DNA of 64,000 bases, taken from NCBI RefSeq assembly GCF_900113185.1, contig NZ_FOZD01000001.1, positions 372,001-436,000 on the forward strand, given 5' to 3'. Below the pieces are notes generated by a model. It was given only the letters and a program-made list of their open reading frames with translations. It was not told the origin of the DNA and searched no databases. This DNA is from Agromyces sp. CF514. Its GTDB lineage: Bacteria; Actinomycetota; Actinomycetes; Actinomycetales; Microbacteriaceae. Every line of letters starts with the position of its first letter. The stretch's first letter is position 1. Below, piece by piece: positions 9,417-17,443 of this stretch. The translations under genes and the position numbers were made by a program.

Positions 9417-10769
9417 CTAGCGCAGCTCGTCGGTGCGCACGCCGAACACGGCCTCGAGCCCGTCGATCCAGGCGCGCTGGTCGCCCGCCCGGGCGTACTC
9501 GCGTGCGCGGACCATGGGCGTGTGCAGCAGCACGCCCGCCATGTGGCGCAGGGCGGCCTCGACCCGTTCGTCGGCGTCGTCGTCGCCCGTGCTGCGGGAC
9601 TGCGCCCGGGCGATCTCGGCGTCGAGCACCTGCTGCACGTGGCCGCGGAGCGCGACGACCGAGGGCGTCAGGTCGAGTTCCTCGCCGACCGCGCCGAAGT
9701 TGCGTGCCGCACGGTCGACCATAACGCGGGCCTCGTCGGTCGAGCTGAGCTCTTCGAGGGGTGCGTGCCTGCGGATCGTCTCGAGGTCGAGCAGCTCGAC
9801 GCCGTCGACCTCGACCACGTCGGTGGCCACGTTGCGCGGCATGCCGAGGTCGATGACGAGCTGGCGGGCATCCTGCGCGGCTTCGGGCACCGGGCACCAG
9901 GCGCGGAACTCCGCGAGCACGGGCGATGCGGCGGCCTCGGGTGCCGCGTGCGACGAGGCGAGCGTCGCGCGGCCGCCTTCGAGGAGCATGCGGTCGACGA
10001 CATGATGGTCGGCGGTCGTGCACGTGATGACCACGTCGGCGGCCGCGGCGGCGACGGCGTACCCGGCATGCGACACGGCCGTGATGTCGTGCCCGGCGGC
10101 GAACTTCGCGGCCCGGCCCGAGGGCGAGTACACGCGCACGTCGGTCGCACCGCGGTCGCGGAGCGCCGCGAGCGTCGCGCCCGCGTACTGGCCCGTGCCC
10201 ACGAGGAGCACGCGAGCGGCCGACCAGTCGGCGACGCGGCTCGACGCGAGTTCGAGCGCGAGGCGCACGAGCGAGCGGCCGGCACCGCCGATGCCCGTCG
10301 CGTTCTTGACGCGGCGGGAGGTCTGCGAGGCACGCTGGAAGAGGCGTTCGAGCTCGGGCGTCGTGGTGCCCTCGGCCCGGGCCTGCTCGAGCGAGCGTCG
10401 CACCTGCCCGGCGATCTCGCCCTCGCCGACGACGACGGACTCGAGGCCGGAGGCGACCGAGAAGAGGTGGCCGGCGACGGCGTTGCCGTGCACGAAGCCG
10501 AACGTGGTGCGCAGGTCCCGGGCGTCGAGCCCGGCGACCGCGCCGACGGCGCGGACCGCCTCGTGCACCGCCTCGACGGGAGACGAGCCCTCGGGTGCCG
10601 CGAGGTCGAGGTACGCCTCGAAGCGGTTGCAGGTGGAGATGACGACCGCGCCCTGCAGGGCGTCGTGGCCGTCGAGGATGCGCGGGGCCGCCAGTTCGGA
10701 GCTCGCCGAAAGACGCTCGAGCATGTCGAACCCGGCGTTCTTGTGGCTCGCGGTGAGACAGATGAGCAC
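9417..10769 (-). CDS. hemA: Glutamyl-tRNA reductase
   Basis: 450 residues, GTG start. It reduces glutamyl-tRNA(Glu) to glutamate-1-semialdehyde with NADPH, the first committed step of tetrapyrrole synthesis. The catalytic Cys is C47 in STCNRFEAY. The NADP-binding domain has VLLVGTGQYAG, and a C-terminal helical dimerisation domain follows. It is transcribed away from hemE and sits alone on the minus strand, with its own promoter hexamer TAGAAT exactly six bases before the GTG, suggesting a leaderless transcript. The product is used by HemL, encoded about 12 kb away. Confidence 0.95.
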   Translation of the reverse strand: MLICLTASHKNAGFDMLERLSASSELAAPRILDGHDALQGAVVISTCNRFEAYLDLAAPEGSSPVEAVHEAVRAVGAVAGLDARDLRTTFGFVHGNAVAGHLFSVASGLESVVVGEGEIAGQVRRSLEQARAEGTTTPELERLFQRASQTSRRVKNATGIGGAGRSLVRLALELASSRVADWSAARVLLVGTGQYAGATLAALRDRGATDVRVYSPSGRAAKFAAGHDITAVSHAGYAVAAAAADVVITCTTADHHVVDRMLLEGGRATLASSHAAPEAAASPVLAEFRAWCPVPEAAQDARQLVIDLGMPRNVATDVVEVDGVELLDLETIRRHAPLEELSSTDEARVMVDRAARNFGAVGEELDLTPSVVALRGHVQQVLDAEIARAQSRSTGDDDADERVEAALRHMAGVLLHTPMVRAREYARAGDQRAWIDGLEAVFGVRTDELR

Positions 10770-10775
10770 GCGGAG

Positions 10776-10781
10776 ATTCTA
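10776..10781 (-). promoter_or_regulatory. -10 element of hemA (leaderless)
   Basis: On the minus strand the hexamer TAGAAT lies six bases upstream of the GTG start of hemA and no purine-rich ribosome site is present. The expected transcription start coincides with the start codon. Confidence 0.6.
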
Positions 10782-10825
10782 CCCGCACCCGCATGTGGGT
10801 CGGCCCGGTGCTGCCACTGAGCCGG

Positions 10826-11554
10826 TCACCCCCGGTGCGCGGCCAGCATCTCGGCCGAGATCACGGGGATCGGCGCCGTCAGCGGCGGCACCTCGAGGCC
10901 CTCGGCCGCGAGGGCGGTGCGGTGCCGCGCCTTCCAGTCGCGCACGATCGCGAAGAATGCGGCATCCGACAGTGCGTAGCGCCCGAGGCCCGGAGCGGCG
11001 AACACGACGGGAACCTCGACGCTGTTCTTGTGGCGGCGCACGCGCAGCACGAGCACCGACACGACGGTCGAGCCCATGACGACCGAATCGGCACGGATGT
11101 TGCGCACCTCGCGCCACGGGTAGGCGTCGACCTTGCGGGGTCGGCGGTGCCCGCCGTCCCAGAAGGCGACGCCGAGGTCGTCGACCGCGACGGTGTAGCG
11201 CCGGCTCAGGCGGACGGCCGCGGCGTCGTCGAGGCGGAGCTCGTTCATGCGGGCCACGAGCGAGGAGGTGCGGATGCCGCACGCGGGCGCCGTGCCGAAC
11301 GACTGCGCGAGCGCGGTGCTGCGCGCCCGGCTGCGCGCAGCCCGTGCGAGGGCGACGATCGCGCACACGACGGCCGTGATCGCCGCAGCCGCGCCGACGA
11401 CGAGCGGAAGCCGGTCGGGGGTCGCGACGGGCGGCAGCTCGGACAGGAGCCGACCGACCGTGGGGGACGCCGCGACGAGCGCGGCCACCACGAGCACGGC
11501 GGCGATGGCGACGAGCACGGTGAGGCTCGTGCGATGGCGGGCGTCGGCGTTCAT
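10826..11554 (-). CDS. Membrane protein with two N-terminal helices, unknown function
   Basis: 242 residues from ATG 11554. The frame is open to 11746, but that extension is Arg/Pro-rich and looks non-coding. Two hydrophobic segments near residues 12-30 and 48-70 are followed by a soluble region of about 150 residues with repeated beta-strand pattern (YTVAVDDLGVAFWDGG, YPWREVRNIRADS) reminiscent of PH-like membrane-associated domains. I do not recognise a named family. It lies between hemA and hemE on the same strand as hemA, with no sequence sign of a haem role. A putative promoter about 230 bases upstream (11788-11817) implies a long leader. Confidence 0.7.
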   Translation of the reverse strand: MNADARHRTSLTVLVAIAAVLVVAALVAASPTVGRLLSELPPVATPDRLPLVVGAAAAITAVVCAIVALARAARSRARSTALAQSFGTAPACGIRTSSLVARMNELRLDDAAAVRLSRRYTVAVDDLGVAFWDGGHRRPRKVDAYPWREVRNIRADSVVMGSTVVSVLVLRVRRHKNSVEVPVVFAAPGLGRYALSDAAFFAIVRDWKARHRTALAAEGLEVPPLTAPIPVISAEMLAAHRG

Positions 11555-11929
11555 CTGCGGACTCCGAAGGGGATTCGGCCCGGGGTGGACGACGTGCCCT
11601 GCCCGACGGCCTCGGCACGACGCGGCCGCGGTTTCGACGCACCGAGGCGTCGGACCGCGCGACCGGAGATCGGCGCAGGGGACAGCGGGGGGATTTCGAG
11701 CAGGGACACGTCGTCGAATACTCCGTGGGGGGCGGAGGCACGCCACCTAGGGCGCGTCGTCGTGCGAGGGGGCGCACAACGGGACCGACTGTAGCGCTGA
11801 TCAGCACCCGAATGTAAGGGGCATGTACGAACCTGTGGACAACCCGCCGAATTTGCTCGGATGAGCACGCGGCGTCCGCGCGCTCGGCGCCGGGTCCGCC
11901 TCACAGGCGGATACGCGACAATGTGACCC
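11555..11929. other. Divergent intergenic region between a membrane-protein gene and hemE
   Basis: 375 bases without a convincing gene. On the minus strand TTACAT (11812-11817) and TACAGT (11788-11793), spaced 18 bases, form a good promoter reading towards the membrane-protein gene, leaving a leader of about 225 bases. On the plus strand a short perfect stem, CCGCCT/AGGCGG (11896-11901 and 11905-11910), stands just before the hemE -10 and could be an operator. The bases 11560-11780 show no clear structure. Confidence 0.45.
11917..11922 (+). promoter_or_regulatory. Probable -10 of hemE
   Basis: GACAAT ends seven bases before the GTG start of hemE, and no ribosome binding site is visible, so the message is probably leaderless. 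The hexamer departs from TAnnnT in its first base, making this a weaker case than hemA or hemB. Confidence 0.4.
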
Positions 11930-13069
11930 GTGATCCTCTCCGCGCAGCATCCCCTGTCCGCCGGCCTCACGGGCGACTCGCGCCTCGTGCGTGCGTATCG
12001 CGGAGAGCGCGCCGACACGACGCCCGTGTGGTTCATGCGACAGGCCGGCCGCTCGCTGCCCGAGTACCGCGACCTCCGTGTCGGCACGCGCATGCTCGAC
12101 GCGTGCCTCGACCCCGCGATGGCGAGCGAGATCACGCTGCAGCCGGTGCGCCGCCACGAGGTCGACGCCGGCATCTTCTTCAGCGACATCGTCGTGCCGC
12201 TCAAGCTCGTCGGCGTCGACGTCGAGATCCAGCCGGGCCGCGGCCCGGTCTTCGGCCGCGGGTATGCGGACGCCGCGGGCGTGGCCGAGCTGACGGCGAT
12301 CGACCCTGCACGGCTCGACGAGGCATCCGCCCCGATCACCGAGGCCGTGCAGCGCACGATCGCCGAGCTGAACACGACCGACAACGGCTCGGGCACCGCG
12401 ACCCCGCTCATCGGCTTCGCAGGCGCGCCGTTCACGCTCGCCGCGTACCTCGCAGAGGGCGGCCCCTCGAAGGACCACCTCGCCGCCCGCACGCTCATGC
12501 ACGCCGACCCGGGTGCGTGGCGCGCGCTCATGGAGTGGACGGCCGAGCTCACGGGCCGGTTCCTCCGCACCCAGGTGCTGGCCGGGGCATCCGCCGCCCA
12601 GCTCTTCGACTCGTGGGCGGGCGCGCTCTCGCTCGCCGACTACGAGACCCACGTCGCGCCGGCCTCGGCGAAGGCGCTGGCGCACGTGCACGACCTCTCG
12701 TACGAGGTGACTGATGCCGCGGGCGCGCGCACGACGCGTGACGTGCCCGTCGTGCACTTCGGCGTCGGCACGGGCGAGCTGCTCGGCGCGATGCACGGCA
12801 TCGGAGTGGACGCCGTCGGCGTCGACTACCGGGTGCCGCTGGATGTCGCCGTCGAGCGCATCGGCGAGGGCGTGCCCCTGCAGGGCAACCTCGACCCGGC
12901 CCTGCTCGCGGCCCCGTGGCCGGTGCTCGAGGCCGCGGTGCGCGACGTGCTGCGACGGGGCACCGGCGCCCCGGCCCACGTCTTCAACCTCGGGCACGGC
13001 GTGCCGCCCGAGACCGACCCGACCGTGCTCACGCGCGTGGTCGAGCTCGTGCACGAGGCCGGAGCATGA
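11930..13069 (+). CDS. hemE: Uroporphyrinogen III decarboxylase
   Basis: 379 residues, GTG start. It decarboxylates the four acetate side chains of uroporphyrinogen III to give coproporphyrinogen III in the cytosol. The substrate-binding signature FMRQAGRSLPEYR is at residues 35-47, and the second family motif GFAGAPFTLAAYL follows near residue 163. The length agrees with the family. The gene overlaps hemY by ATGA, so decarboxylase and oxidase are co-translated. The supposed start lies directly downstream of a -10-like element. Confidence 0.96.
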   Translation: MILSAQHPLSAGLTGDSRLVRAYRGERADTTPVWFMRQAGRSLPEYRDLRVGTRMLDACLDPAMASEITLQPVRRHEVDAGIFFSDIVVPLKLVGVDVEIQPGRGPVFGRGYADAAGVAELTAIDPARLDEASAPITEAVQRTIAELNTTDNGSGTATPLIGFAGAPFTLAAYLAEGGPSKDHLAARTLMHADPGAWRALMEWTAELTGRFLRTQVLAGASAAQLFDSWAGALSLADYETHVAPASAKALAHVHDLSYEVTDAAGARTTRDVPVVHFGVGTGELLGAMHGIGVDAVGVDYRVPLDVAVERIGEGVPLQGNLDPALLAAPWPVLEAAVRDVLRRGTGAPAHVFNLGHGVPPETDPTVLTRVVELVHEAGA

Positions 13070-14625
13070 GCGTTCGGGATGCGACCGACGGGGGCGTGGC
13101 GCTCGAGCGGCGCACCGCCGACGTCGTCGTGGTCGGCGGCGGGGTCGCGGGCCTCGTCGGTGCGCTGGAGTGCGCGAAGATCGGCCTGAAGGTCGTGCTG
13201 CTCGAGCGCCGCGACGTGCTCGGCGGCTGCGTCGGCCGCATCGAGCTCGACGGACTCCCGATCGACTCGGGCGCCGAGTCGTTCGCGACCCGCGGGGGAG
13301 CGGTCGCCGAGCTCATCGCCGACCTCGGGCTCTCGGAGTCGGTGGTCTCGCCGAATCCCGCCGGCGCGTGGCTCGTGTGGCCGGTCGAGGGCAAGCGCGG
13401 AACGCAGGCAGGGCTCGACGCTGCGCCGCTGCCGAAGACCGGCATGCTGGGCATCCCCGCGAACCCGCTCGGCGACGACGTGCGCCGCATCATCGGCTGG
13501 GGCGGCGCGAGCCGCGCCTACCTCGACCGCCTGAAGCCGATCCTCACCATCGGCCGGGCGCACAGCCTGGGCAAGCTGGTTCGCGAACGCATGGGCGAGG
13601 CCGTGCTCGACCGCCTCGTGACGCCCATCTCGGCGGGCGTCTACTCGACGAACCCCGACGACCTCGACCTCGACGTCGTCGCCCCCGGCCTGAACGAGGC
13701 GATGAGCCGCACGGGCTCGCTCTCGGGCGGCGTCGGCCAACTGCTCGAGGAACGCAAGGCCGGCGGCGCCGTGCAGGGCCTCGACGGCGGGATGCACACG
13801 CTCGTCGATGCGCTGCTCGCGCAGCTCGAGCGCTTCGGCGCCGAGGTCGTGACGAGCGCCGAGGTGACCGCGATCGAACGCACCGACGACGGGTGGCGCG
13901 CCACCGCATCGGTGGCCGGCGAGACGGATGCAGCCGCGACGGCGGCGCCGGCCGCCCCCCCGACCGCGCTCGTCGTCGACTCCCGGTTCGCGCTGCTCGC
14001 GTCTCCCGCGGAGGCGTCGCGCCGCCTGCTCGTCGAGGCGGTCGAGGGGTGGGCGGATGTCAGGGCGTGGCCGTCGGCGGCATCCGTCGAGATCGTGACG
14101 CTCGTGCTCGATGCGCCGGCGCTCGACACCGCGCCTCGCGGCACCGGGGTGCTCGTCGCCGCGGGAACCCCCGGGGTGACCGCGAAGGCGCTCACCCACT
14201 CGACCGCGAAGTGGTCGTGGCTCGCCGAGCGCGCGGGCGGTCGCCACGTCGTCCGGCTCTCGTACGGGCGCGCCGGCGAGGCGAACCCGCTCGACGGCCT
14301 GAGCGACGACGAGGTGCGGGCGACCGCGCTCGCCGACGCGTCCGCACTGCTCGGCGTCGGGCTCGACGGCACGGCCGTCCGCGCCCTCGGACGCGCGAGC
14401 TGGCGCGATGCCCTGTCGCAGGCGACCATCGGCCAACGCGATCGGGTCCGCGACCTCCAGAACGCCCTCGCGGCGGAGCCCGGCATCGAGGTGACGGGCT
14501 CGTGGGTCGCCGGAACCGGGCTCGCCTCGGTCGTGCCGGACGCGATCGCCGCTGCGGGCCGCATCCGCCACCTGGCCGTCGACGCCTCTGCCGGCGGTGC
14601 CGGCGACATCCCGCCCGGGCCCTGA
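13066..14625 (+). CDS. hemY: Coproporphyrinogen III oxidase (HemY/CgoX type)
   Basis: 519 residues from ATG 13066, overlapping the hemE stop. The N-terminal dinucleotide-binding motif VVVGGGVAGLVGALE (residues about 19-33) and the Asp/Glu-rich ribose clamp (LLERRDVLGG) identify a FAD flavoprotein of the protoporphyrinogen oxidase family. The C-terminus has the second FAD contact region (GSWVAGTGLASVVPDAI). In actinobacteria that also have HemQ, as here, this enzyme oxidises coproporphyrinogen III to coproporphyrin III; that assignment is family knowledge (also named cgoX). A low-complexity Ala insert near residue 285 is a local oddity. Confidence 0.93.
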   Translation: MSVRDATDGGVALERRTADVVVVGGGVAGLVGALECAKIGLKVVLLERRDVLGGCVGRIELDGLPIDSGAESFATRGGAVAELIADLGLSESVVSPNPAGAWLVWPVEGKRGTQAGLDAAPLPKTGMLGIPANPLGDDVRRIIGWGGASRAYLDRLKPILTIGRAHSLGKLVRERMGEAVLDRLVTPISAGVYSTNPDDLDLDVVAPGLNEAMSRTGSLSGGVGQLLEERKAGGAVQGLDGGMHTLVDALLAQLERFGAEVVTSAEVTAIERTDDGWRATASVAGETDAAATAAPAAPPTALVVDSRFALLASPAEASRRLLVEAVEGWADVRAWPSAASVEIVTLVLDAPALDTAPRGTGVLVAAGTPGVTAKALTHSTAKWSWLAERAGGRHVVRLSYGRAGEANPLDGLSDDEVRATALADASALLGVGLDGTAVRALGRASWRDALSQATIGQRDRVRDLQNALAAEPGIEVTGSWVAGTGLASVVPDAIAAAGRIRHLAVDASAGGAGDIPPGP

Positions 14626-14680
14626 CGGCCGGCCCTCCCCGAACGCATAGCCGCAACGGCATACTTTCCCGCGCAACCCC

Positions 14681-14708
14681 TTGCGCGAGACGTTGCGGGG
14701 TCTACGCT
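14681..14708 (+). promoter_or_regulatory. Promoter of the ytxH-like operon
   Basis: TTGCGC (14681-14686) and TACGCT (14703-14708) separated by 16 bases lie about 35 bases before the YtxH-like gene, after a 116-base gap behind hemY. This implies that the small membrane-protein group can be transcribed independently of hemE-hemY. Confidence 0.5.
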
Positions 14709-14741
14709 GGAATGACGTCGCGCAACGCGCAGGGGAATGGG

Positions 14742-15215
14742 GTGCACATGAAGGGCAAGGTCCTCTTCGTCGTCGGGCTCGGGGTCGGCTACGTGCTCGG
14801 CACGCGTGCCGGTCGAGAGCGATACGAGCAGATCAAGGGTGCCGCCGCGAGCGTGTGGAACACGCCCACCGTGCAGAAGGGCGTCGACTCGGCGAAGGAC
14901 TTCGCCATGGCCCGCGTCGGCAGCGTGAGCGACACCGTGCTCGACCAGGTCAAGGCGTTCATCGGCAACGCCACCAAGGCGTCGGGCGCGTCGAAGCAAG
15001 ACGTCCGCAGCGCAGCCGAGAGTGCGAAGCAGAACGTGTCGAAGGCCGCGTCCGCCGCACGCGACGCGGTCGACGAGACCGCTGCGAAGCTCGACGACGC
15101 GATCGACGAAGCCGCCGACGCCGCCGAGGCCTCGGCAGCCGCCGATGCGAAGCCGGCCGCGAAGCCGGCCCGCAAGCCCGCTCCGAAGCCGCGCACGGCG
15201 AAGTCCGGTTCCTGA
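14742..15215 (+). CDS. YtxH-like membrane-anchored helical protein
   Basis: About 157 residues. GTG 14742 has AGGGG at a good six-base distance; ATG 14748 two codons later is the alternative and has a poor spacing. The N-terminus is a short hydrophobic helix (KGKVLFVVGLGVGYVLGTRAG) typical of YtxH-type general-stress proteins. A long Ala/Lys/Asp-rich amphipathic helix and an Ala-Pro-Lys tail follow. The function of such proteins is poorly known; they are envelope-associated. It is followed after 13 bases by a holin-X-like gene and then a DUF3618-like gene, a trio often seen together in actinobacteria. Confidence 0.8.
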   Translation: MHMKGKVLFVVGLGVGYVLGTRAGRERYEQIKGAAASVWNTPTVQKGVDSAKDFAMARVGSVSDTVLDQVKAFIGNATKASGASKQDVRSAAESAKQNVSKAASAARDAVDETAAKLDDAIDEAADAAEASAAADAKPAAKPARKPAPKPRTAKSGS

Positions 15216-15228
15216 GGCGGCAGCGACC

Positions 15229-15633
15229 ATGCCAGCACCCACGAACGACGATCGGTCGCTCTTCCAGCTGATCGGCGAGCTGCCCGACACGGTGTCGACG
15301 CTCATCCGCGCCGAGATCGACCAGGTCAAGGCCGAGATCTCCTACAAGGTCAAGCACTTCGGCATCGGGGCGGGCCTCATCGCGGGCGCCGCCGTCGTCG
15401 GCGTGTTCCTGCTGTTCACGCTCATCACCGCCGCGATCTTCGCGTTCGCGCTCATCATGCCGGCGTGGGCCGCGGCGCTGACCGTCGGCGGCATCCTGCT
15501 GCTCATCATCGCGGTGCTCGTCTGGATCGCGATCGTCAACTTCCGGCGTGGCAGCGAGCCGCTCGAGTCCGTCGAGAGCCTGAAGGCCGACCTCGACGCG
15601 CTGAAGGGAACGGGTGACTATGACCGCCGCTGA
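15229..15633 (+). CDS. Actinobacterial holin-X family membrane protein
   Basis: 134 residues. A soluble N-terminus (LFQLIGELPDTVSTLIRAEI) is followed by two membrane helices separated by a short turn (about residues 48-76 and 80-105) and a charged C-terminus. This is the layout of the putative actinobacterial holin-X superfamily (PF07332). Despite the name there is no phage context; such proteins are usual chromosomal companions of YtxH and DUF3618 proteins. Its end overlaps the start of the next gene, so all three are probably made together. Confidence 0.82.
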   Translation: MPAPTNDDRSLFQLIGELPDTVSTLIRAEIDQVKAEISYKVKHFGIGAGLIAGAAVVGVFLLFTLITAAIFAFALIMPAWAAALTVGGILLLIIAVLVWIAIVNFRRGSEPLESVESLKADLDALKGTGDYDRR

Positions 15634-15943
15634 CGCATCGCGCGCCACCGCCCCGACGCCGTCGAAGCGCACCGAGAAGGAGCGCGAGCGCAACCTCAGC
15701 CGCGTGCAGGCGCGCGTCGCGTCCGAACGCGCTCGCGCCGACTTCGCCGAGACGCTGAACGCCCTCGAAGACAAGCTCAACCTGCCCAAGCAGGCCAAGC
15801 GAAAGACCGACGCCCTCAAGGCGAAGATCGATCGCATGGCCGACGAGCAGCCCGGAACGCTCCTCGCGGTCGCAGCCGGTGCGGTGGCCGCGATCGGCGT
15901 GGGCATCTGGCTGATCGTCCGCGCCGCCTCCTCCGACGACTGA
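15620..15943 (+). CDS. DUF3618-like membrane protein
   Basis: 107 residues from ATG 15620; GTG 15614 two codons upstream is equally possible because AGGGA precedes it. A charged N-terminal half with the conserved-looking ERARADFAETLNALEDKLN is followed by a helical linker and one membrane helix (LLAVAAGAVAAIGVGIWLIV) near the C-terminus. This matches DUF3618 proteins, whose job is unknown. It overlaps the holin-X-like gene by about 14 bases. Confidence 0.8.
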   Translation: MTAADASRATAPTPSKRTEKERERNLSRVQARVASERARADFAETLNALEDKLNLPKQAKRKTDALKAKIDRMADEQPGTLLAVAAGAVAAIGVGIWLIVRAASSDD

Positions 15944-15957
15944 ACCGGTGAACGGCG

Positions 15958-16608
15958 ATGAGCCGAGCGGATGCCGCGGCCGACGCCGCACGCAATGCCA
16001 CCGCCGTCGATCGCGTGGCCGATGCGGTGCGCGACGACATCCTGAGCGGGCGCCTCGGGCCTGACGCGCCGCTGCGCGAGGAGGCCGCGGCGGCGCAGTA
16101 CGCCGTCTCGCGGCATACCGTGCGCGCGGCGTTCCAGCGCCTCGCGAGCGAACGCCTCGCGGTGGCGCTGCCGTACCGCGGCGTGCGGGTGGCGGCGTTC
16201 GACCGCGAATCGATCCTCGCGCTGCACCAGTACCGTTCCGCGCTCGAGGTCGAGGCGATCCGCATCGCGTCCGAACGCCACGGACGATCCTGGCCCGACG
16301 CGGTGCTCGCCCCGGCGCGTGCGGCGCTCGGCCGCTTCGCGGAGTGCACCGACTGGGTCGACGCCGAACGGGTGCACCTCGACCTGCACCGGGCGCTCGT
16401 CGCGGCATCCGAGAGCCCGCGCATCATCGAGGCCCACGCCGCGATCGGCAGCGAGATCCTGCTCTTCCTGCTGCACGTGCGCCCGCACTACACGCTCGAG
16501 ACGCTCATCGCCGAGCATCGCGTGCTCATCGACGAGGTGCAGTCGCGGGGACCCGACGCGATCCGCGAGCACCTCGCGCACTCCTACGGACTGCTCAGCG
16601 AGCCGTGA
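15958..16608 (+). CDS. GntR-family regulator, FadR/FCD-like
   Basis: 216 residues. The N-terminal winged helix is visible as VADAVRDDILSGRLGPDAPLRE with the recognition helix AVSRHTVRAAFQRL. The C-terminal all-helical domain carries the FCD metal-site pattern (RSALEVEAI, DLHRALVAASES, EHRVLIDEV). The gene follows the DUF3618-like gene by 14 bases and may be co-transcribed. FCD regulators usually sense small carboxylates; no target can be read from this sequence. It stands 97 bases before hemQ, so a link to haem supply is possible but unproven. Confidence 0.85.
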   Translation: MSRADAAADAARNATAVDRVADAVRDDILSGRLGPDAPLREEAAAAQYAVSRHTVRAAFQRLASERLAVALPYRGVRVAAFDRESILALHQYRSALEVEAIRIASERHGRSWPDAVLAPARAALGRFAECTDWVDAERVHLDLHRALVAASESPRIIEAHAAIGSEILLFLLHVRPHYTLETLIAEHRVLIDEVQSRGPDAIREHLAHSYGLLSEP

Positions 16609-16705
16609 CGGGCGATGCGCCGCCGGTCGCCCGAGACGGTGGCCGCGGCATCCGCGCTCCTGACCAGTTTTTGGCCGATGACGCCGAAAGGGGGAGACTA
16701 GGAGC

Positions 16706-17443
16706 ATGTCATCCCCCGCTGCCGAAGCGGCAGCCGACGCGCTCCAGACCGATTCCGACGCCGAGCAGTCTCCGGTGGGTTATACGGTGTTCGCGGTGCT
16801 CCGCCGCGACCCCGCACGCCCCGACGACCTCGACGGGCACGATGTCCCTCGCTTCGTCGAGGAACTCGACGGCATGATCGCCCTCGTCGAGGAGGAGGGC
16901 GTGACCGTTCGCGGCATCTACGACGTCTCGGGCCTCCGCGCCGACGCCGACGTGATGCTGTGGCTGCACGGCGACACCGCCGAGGGGCTGCAGTGGGCGC
17001 TGCGCGAACTGCGCCGCTCGCGGCTCCTGCGCGCCCTGCTGCCCACGTGGAACGCCATGGGCGTGCACCGCGATGCCGAGTTCAACAAGGCGCACGTGCC
17101 CGGGTTCCTTCGCGGCATCGAGCCGAAGGACTGGCTCACGGTCTACCCGTTCGTGCGCAGCTACGAGTGGTACCTGCTCGACCCGGCCGAACGCGGCCGC
17201 ATGCTCGCCGAGCATGGCCGCAAGGGCGCCGCCTTCACGGGCGTCATCGCCAACACGGTGTCGTCGTTCGCACTCGGCGACTACGAGTGGCTGCTGCCGC
17301 TCGAGGCCGACGACCTCACCGACCTCGTCGACCTCATGCGCGACCTGCGCGCCACCGACGCACGTCGCCACGTGCGTGAAGAGGTGCCGTTCTACACCGG
17401 ACGCCGCATCTCGACCGCCGAGCTCGTGGAGGTGCTGCAGTAA
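16706..17443 (+). CDS. hemQ: Coproheme decarboxylase (HemQ/ChdC)
   Basis: 245 residues. It performs the last step of the coproporphyrin pathway, peroxide-dependent oxidative decarboxylation of coproheme III to haem b. The catalytic Tyr is Y147 in YPFVRSYEWY, and the haem-ligating His is H170 in LAEHGRKG, matching the positions known for Gram-positive ChdC. The chlorite-dismutase-like fold repeats are evident. A purine-rich site (GGGGGAGA) precedes ATG 16706. The stop TAA overlaps the hemH start, so decarboxylase and ferrochelatase are coupled. Also named chdC. Confidence 0.96.
   Translation: MSSPAAEAAADALQTDSDAEQSPVGYTVFAVLRRDPARPDDLDGHDVPRFVEELDGMIALVEEEGVTVRGIYDVSGLRADADVMLWLHGDTAEGLQWALRELRRSRLLRALLPTWNAMGVHRDAEFNKAHVPGFLRGIEPKDWLTVYPFVRSYEWYLLDPAERGRMLAEHGRKGAAFTGVIANTVSSFALGDYEWLLPLEADDLTDLVDLMRDLRATDARRHVREEVPFYTGRRISTAELVEVLQ

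Noticed and set aside
11834..11842. Match to the actinobacterial DnaA box (TTGTCCACA on the minus strand)
   Set aside because: A single 9-base match without further boxes, dnaA/dnaN genes or an AT-rich unwinding region does not make an origin.
15229..15633. Holin-like protein as evidence of a prophage
   Set aside because: No other phage gene, integrase or attachment site is near; this family is chromosomal in actinobacteria and travels with YtxH and DUF3618 genes.
16694..16699. GAGACT six bases before hemQ as a leaderless -10
   Set aside because: It lacks the leading T of TAnnnT and hemQ has a purine-rich ribosome site at the same place, so the match is not convincing.
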